A stretch of 7,650 nt of DNA from NCBI GenBank assembly GCA_023433965.1, contig JAEYTQ010000790.1:1-7650 (forward strand), given 5' to 3'. The notes under the pieces are model-generated. The model saw only the letters and a program-made list of their open reading frames with translations. It had not been told where the DNA came from and made no database searches. The translations under genes were made by a program, and so were the position numbers. Positions within the stretch are counted from its first letter, which is position 1; every line of letters begins with the position of its first letter. The stretch comes from Pseudomonadota bacterium (lineage in GTDB: Bacteria; Pseudomonadota; Alphaproteobacteria; Rhizobiales; Xanthobacteraceae). This document shows positions 5,940 to 7,650 of the stretch, piece by piece.

Positions 5940-6911
5940 TCAATCCACCTTGATGTTGGCCGCCTTGATCATCGGCCACCATTTGGCAATCTCGGCCTTT
6001 TGCCGCGCGCCGAGCGCTTCGGGCGCGAGCTGATCCTTCGGCGTCATCTCCAGGCCCTGGCTTTCGAGCTGCTTCCGTACCGCGGGATCGTTCAGCGCCT
6101 CCACGGCCGCGGCATTGAGCTTGGCCACGATTGCCTTCGGCGTGCCCTTGGGCACCCACATGCCCGACCACAGCGTGATGTTGAAGCCCTTCAGGCCGGC
6201 CTCCTCCGCCGTCGGAATCTCGGACGCCGAGGCCAGGCGCTTGTCGTCGGTGATGGCGTAGGCGCGGATGGTGCCGGCGCGGACCTGACCGATGGAGTTG
6301 GAGGTCTGGTCGACCATCAGATCGATCTGGCCCGCGATGAGATCGTTCAGCGCCGGCGCCGTGCCACGATACGGCACGTATTGCAGCTTCACGCCGGAGA
6401 CGTTCTCGAGATAGACGCCGGCGATGTGGCTGCCGGAGCCGGCGCCGGCCGTGCCTGCCGTGGGCGGTGAGGGCCGCGACTTCAGCCATTCGATCAGCTC
6501 CTTCAGCGAGGTCGCGGGTATCGCATTCTTGCTGACGACGATCATCGGATTGCTCGGCAACAGCACCACCGGCTCGAGGTCGGCGACGAGATCGAACTTC
6601 AGCTTGTAGACGGCGCCGTTGGCGACGTGGGTGCCGAGATGGCCGAACGAGATGGTGTAGCCGTCCGGCGGCGACTGCACCGCGCGACCGACGCCGATCG
6701 AGCCGCCGGCGCCGGTGACGTTCTCGATCACCACGGGCTGGCCGAGCGGCACCCGCATGCGCTCGGCGAGCACGCGCGCCATCGCATCGGACGGCCCGCC
6801 GGCCGCGAATGGCACGATGATGGTGATCGGACGGGTGGGATAGTCATCGGCGCGCGCGGCGCCGGTCACAGCGAGAATGGCAAACAGCGCAGCCCAGACG
6901 GCCTTCGTCAT
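5940..6911 (-). CDS. Bug-family (TctC-type) periplasmic solute-binding receptor
   Basis: A 323-residue exported binding protein. The ATG at 6911 has GGGGAGAG about 5 nt upstream. Residues 1-21 form a signal peptide (hydrophobic 5-18, cleavage at ARA|DD). Mature-protein hallmarks of the Bug/TctC fold are present: YPTRPITIIVPFAAGGPSD (24-42), the binding-site loop VTGAGGSIG (65-73), DGYT (83-86), YVPYRGTAPALNDLIAGQID (178-197) and GLKGF (239-243). Length is typical. Such receptors bind small carboxylates, amides or aromatic acids for tripartite tricarboxylate transporters or for signalling. No TctA/TctB membrane subunits are in the window, so it looks like an orphan receptor, common in this family. 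It lies 86 nt downstream of the PLP-enzyme gene on the same strand and may be co-transcribed, suggesting a related ligand. The ligand cannot be read from the sequence. Confidence 0.93.
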   Translation of the reverse strand: MTKAVWAALFAILAVTGAARADDYPTRPITIIVPFAAGGPSDAMARVLAERMRVPLGQPVVIENVTGAGGSIGVGRAVQSPPDGYTISFGHLGTHVANGAVYKLKFDLVADLEPVVLLPSNPMIVVSKNAIPATSLKELIEWLKSRPSPPTAGTAGAGSGSHIAGVYLENVSGVKLQYVPYRGTAPALNDLIAGQIDLMVDQTSNSIGQVRAGTIRAYAITDDKRLASASEIPTAEEAGLKGFNITLWSGMWVPKGTPKAIVAKLNAAAVEALNDPAVRKQLESQGLEMTPKDQLAPEALGARQKAEIAKWWPMIKAANIKVD

Positions 6912-6949
6912 CGTTCTCTCCCCAGCGATGTCTTCGTTGTTTTTTTGGC

Positions 6950-6973
6950 CCTCTGCCCGCGTACGGGCAGAGG
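6950..6973 (-). other. Perfect 10-bp hairpin between PLP-enzyme and Bug genes
   Basis: CCTCTGCCCG (6950-6959) pairs fully with CGGGCAGAGG (6964-6973) around a 4-base loop. In the minus-strand transcript it follows the PLP-enzyme stop by 24 nt, and is followed by an A-run (complement of T6940-6946), not a U-run. It is therefore not a standard intrinsic terminator. It may slow polymerase, protect the 3' end of the upstream message, or mark a processing site that sets different levels of the two genes. Confidence 0.6.
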
Positions 6974-6997
6974 AATCGTGCGTAGCCGGTCGGTGCG

Positions 6998-7650
6998 CTA
7001 GAACTGCGAATAGTCGATCGGCTTGTGGCGATCGAGCGTGCGGGTGACCGGCGGCAACGGGTACTTCAGGCCGGTCGCGCAGTTGAACAGCATCACGCGA
7101 TCCGACTTGCTGACGCGGCCGTCGGCGAGGCTTTCCTTGTAGGCCGCGTAGGTCGCGGCGCCTTCGGGGCAGAGCAGCAGCCCCTCCTCGCGCGCGACCT
7201 CGTTCAGCGCCGACGAGATCTTGTCGTCGTCGACCGCGATGGCAAAGCCCTTGCTCTCGCGCACCGCACGCAGGATCAGGAAATCGCCGATCGCCTGCGG
7301 CACGCGGATGCCGGAGGCGATGGTGTGGGCGTCCTCCCAGCGCGCCGCATGCTCCGTCCCGGCCTCGTAGGCACGCACCATCGGCGCGCAGCCGGAGGCC
7401 TGCACCGCGACCATGCGCGGGCGCTTCGAGCCGATGAAGCCGATCTTCTCCAGCTCGTCGAACGCCTTCCACATGCCGATCAGGCCCGTGCCGCCGCCGG
7501 TCGGGTAGAAGATCACGTCGGGCACGTCCCAGCCGAGCTGCTCGGCGAGCTCGAGGCCCATCGTCTTCTTGCCTTCGATGCGGTACGGCTCCTTCAGCGT
7601 CGAGGTGTCGAACCAGCCGACCTTGGCCTTGCCCTCGCCGACGATCTTGC
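6998..7650 (-). CDS. PLP-dependent enzyme resembling threonine synthase (fold type II), C-terminal part
   Basis: The last 216 residues are visible; the N-terminal part, including the PLP-binding lysine, lies beyond 7650. The glycine loop PTGGGTGLIG (visible residues 49-58) is the PLP-phosphate clamp of fold-type II enzymes (threonine synthase, threonine dehydratase, cysteine synthase). The context DVIFYPTGGGTGLIGMWKAF, the later LLLCPEGAATYAAY and the C-terminal VMLFNCATGLKYPLP fit proteins generally annotated as threonine synthase, which turns O-phosphohomoserine into threonine. This is inferred: related enzymes acting on other amino acids share these motifs, and alphaproteobacteria often carry a separate main ThrC. 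The reading frame is open to the window edge and ends with TAG at 6998-7000. The Bug gene follows on the same strand. Confidence 0.85.
   Translation of the reverse strand, partial: KIVGEGKAKVGWFDTSTLKEPYRIEGKKTMGLELAEQLGWDVPDVIFYPTGGGTGLIGMWKAFDELEKIGFIGSKRPRMVAVQASGCAPMVRAYEAGTEHAARWEDAHTIASGIRVPQAIGDFLILRAVRESKGFAIAVDDDKISSALNEVAREEGLLLCPEGAATYAAYKESLADGRVSKSDRVMLFNCATGLKYPLPPVTRTLDRHKPIDYSQF

Noticed and set aside
6912..7472. N-terminal extension of the Bug reading frame up to 7472
   Set aside because: It overlaps the PLP-enzyme gene out of frame. A good ribosome-binding site and a signal peptide begin at 6911.
1..7650. CRISPR array, insertion sequence, phage or toxin-antitoxin system
   Set aside because: No regularly spaced repeats, transposase or integrase motifs, or paired small toxin-antitoxin genes were found on reading both strands.

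Overview
The window looks like chromosomal DNA of a Bradyrhizobium-type alphaproteobacterium (family Nitrobacteraceae). The evidence is high GC content with strong G/C preference at third codon positions, a Bug-family periplasmic receptor, an adenylate cyclase and a lytic transglycosylase of the form usual in that group, and GGTGGATT-type palindromic repeats between convergent genes. The genus is inferred from family resemblance only; no marker gene is present.

Layout from left to right. Positions 1-275 (minus) hold the start of a TonB-dependent outer-membrane receptor. It is preceded by a complete control region: a sigma-70-like promoter (596-624), a cobalamin riboswitch (about 395-588) and an expression platform with two hairpins (292-352). 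This points to a vitamin B12 (BtuB-like) uptake receptor switched off when cobalamin is plentiful. Positions 723-1492 (minus) carry a cluster of small genes: a 58-residue helical protein, a doubtful 89-residue cysteine-rich ORF, and a 98-residue protein with two CxxC pairs. Positions 1608-3344 (minus) encode a membrane-anchored class III adenylate cyclase with a periplasmic sensor-like region, HAMP domain, catalytic domain and a C-terminal TPR-like helix pair.

A divergent intergenic region (3345-3655) separates the cyclase from a 729-residue periplasmic lytic transglycosylase of the Slt70 family (3656-5845, plus). That gene converges on a Bug-family solute-binding receptor (5940-6911, minus). 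The 94-bp gap between them holds two long palindromes. The right end (6998-7650, minus) is the C-terminal part of a fold-type II PLP enzyme resembling threonine synthase, upstream of and in the same direction as the Bug gene.

The genes do not form one pathway. They are separate housekeeping and environmental functions: B12 import, cAMP signalling, peptidoglycan turnover, and uptake or sensing of a small organic acid beside a PLP enzyme. I see no CRISPR array, insertion sequence, phage gene, tRNA or rRNA, and no clear novel system. The points most worth a second look are the riboswitch expression platform, which repeats two segments of its own aptamer, the cysteine-rich small ORF, and the palindromic repeat whose core recurs at the Bug stop codon.
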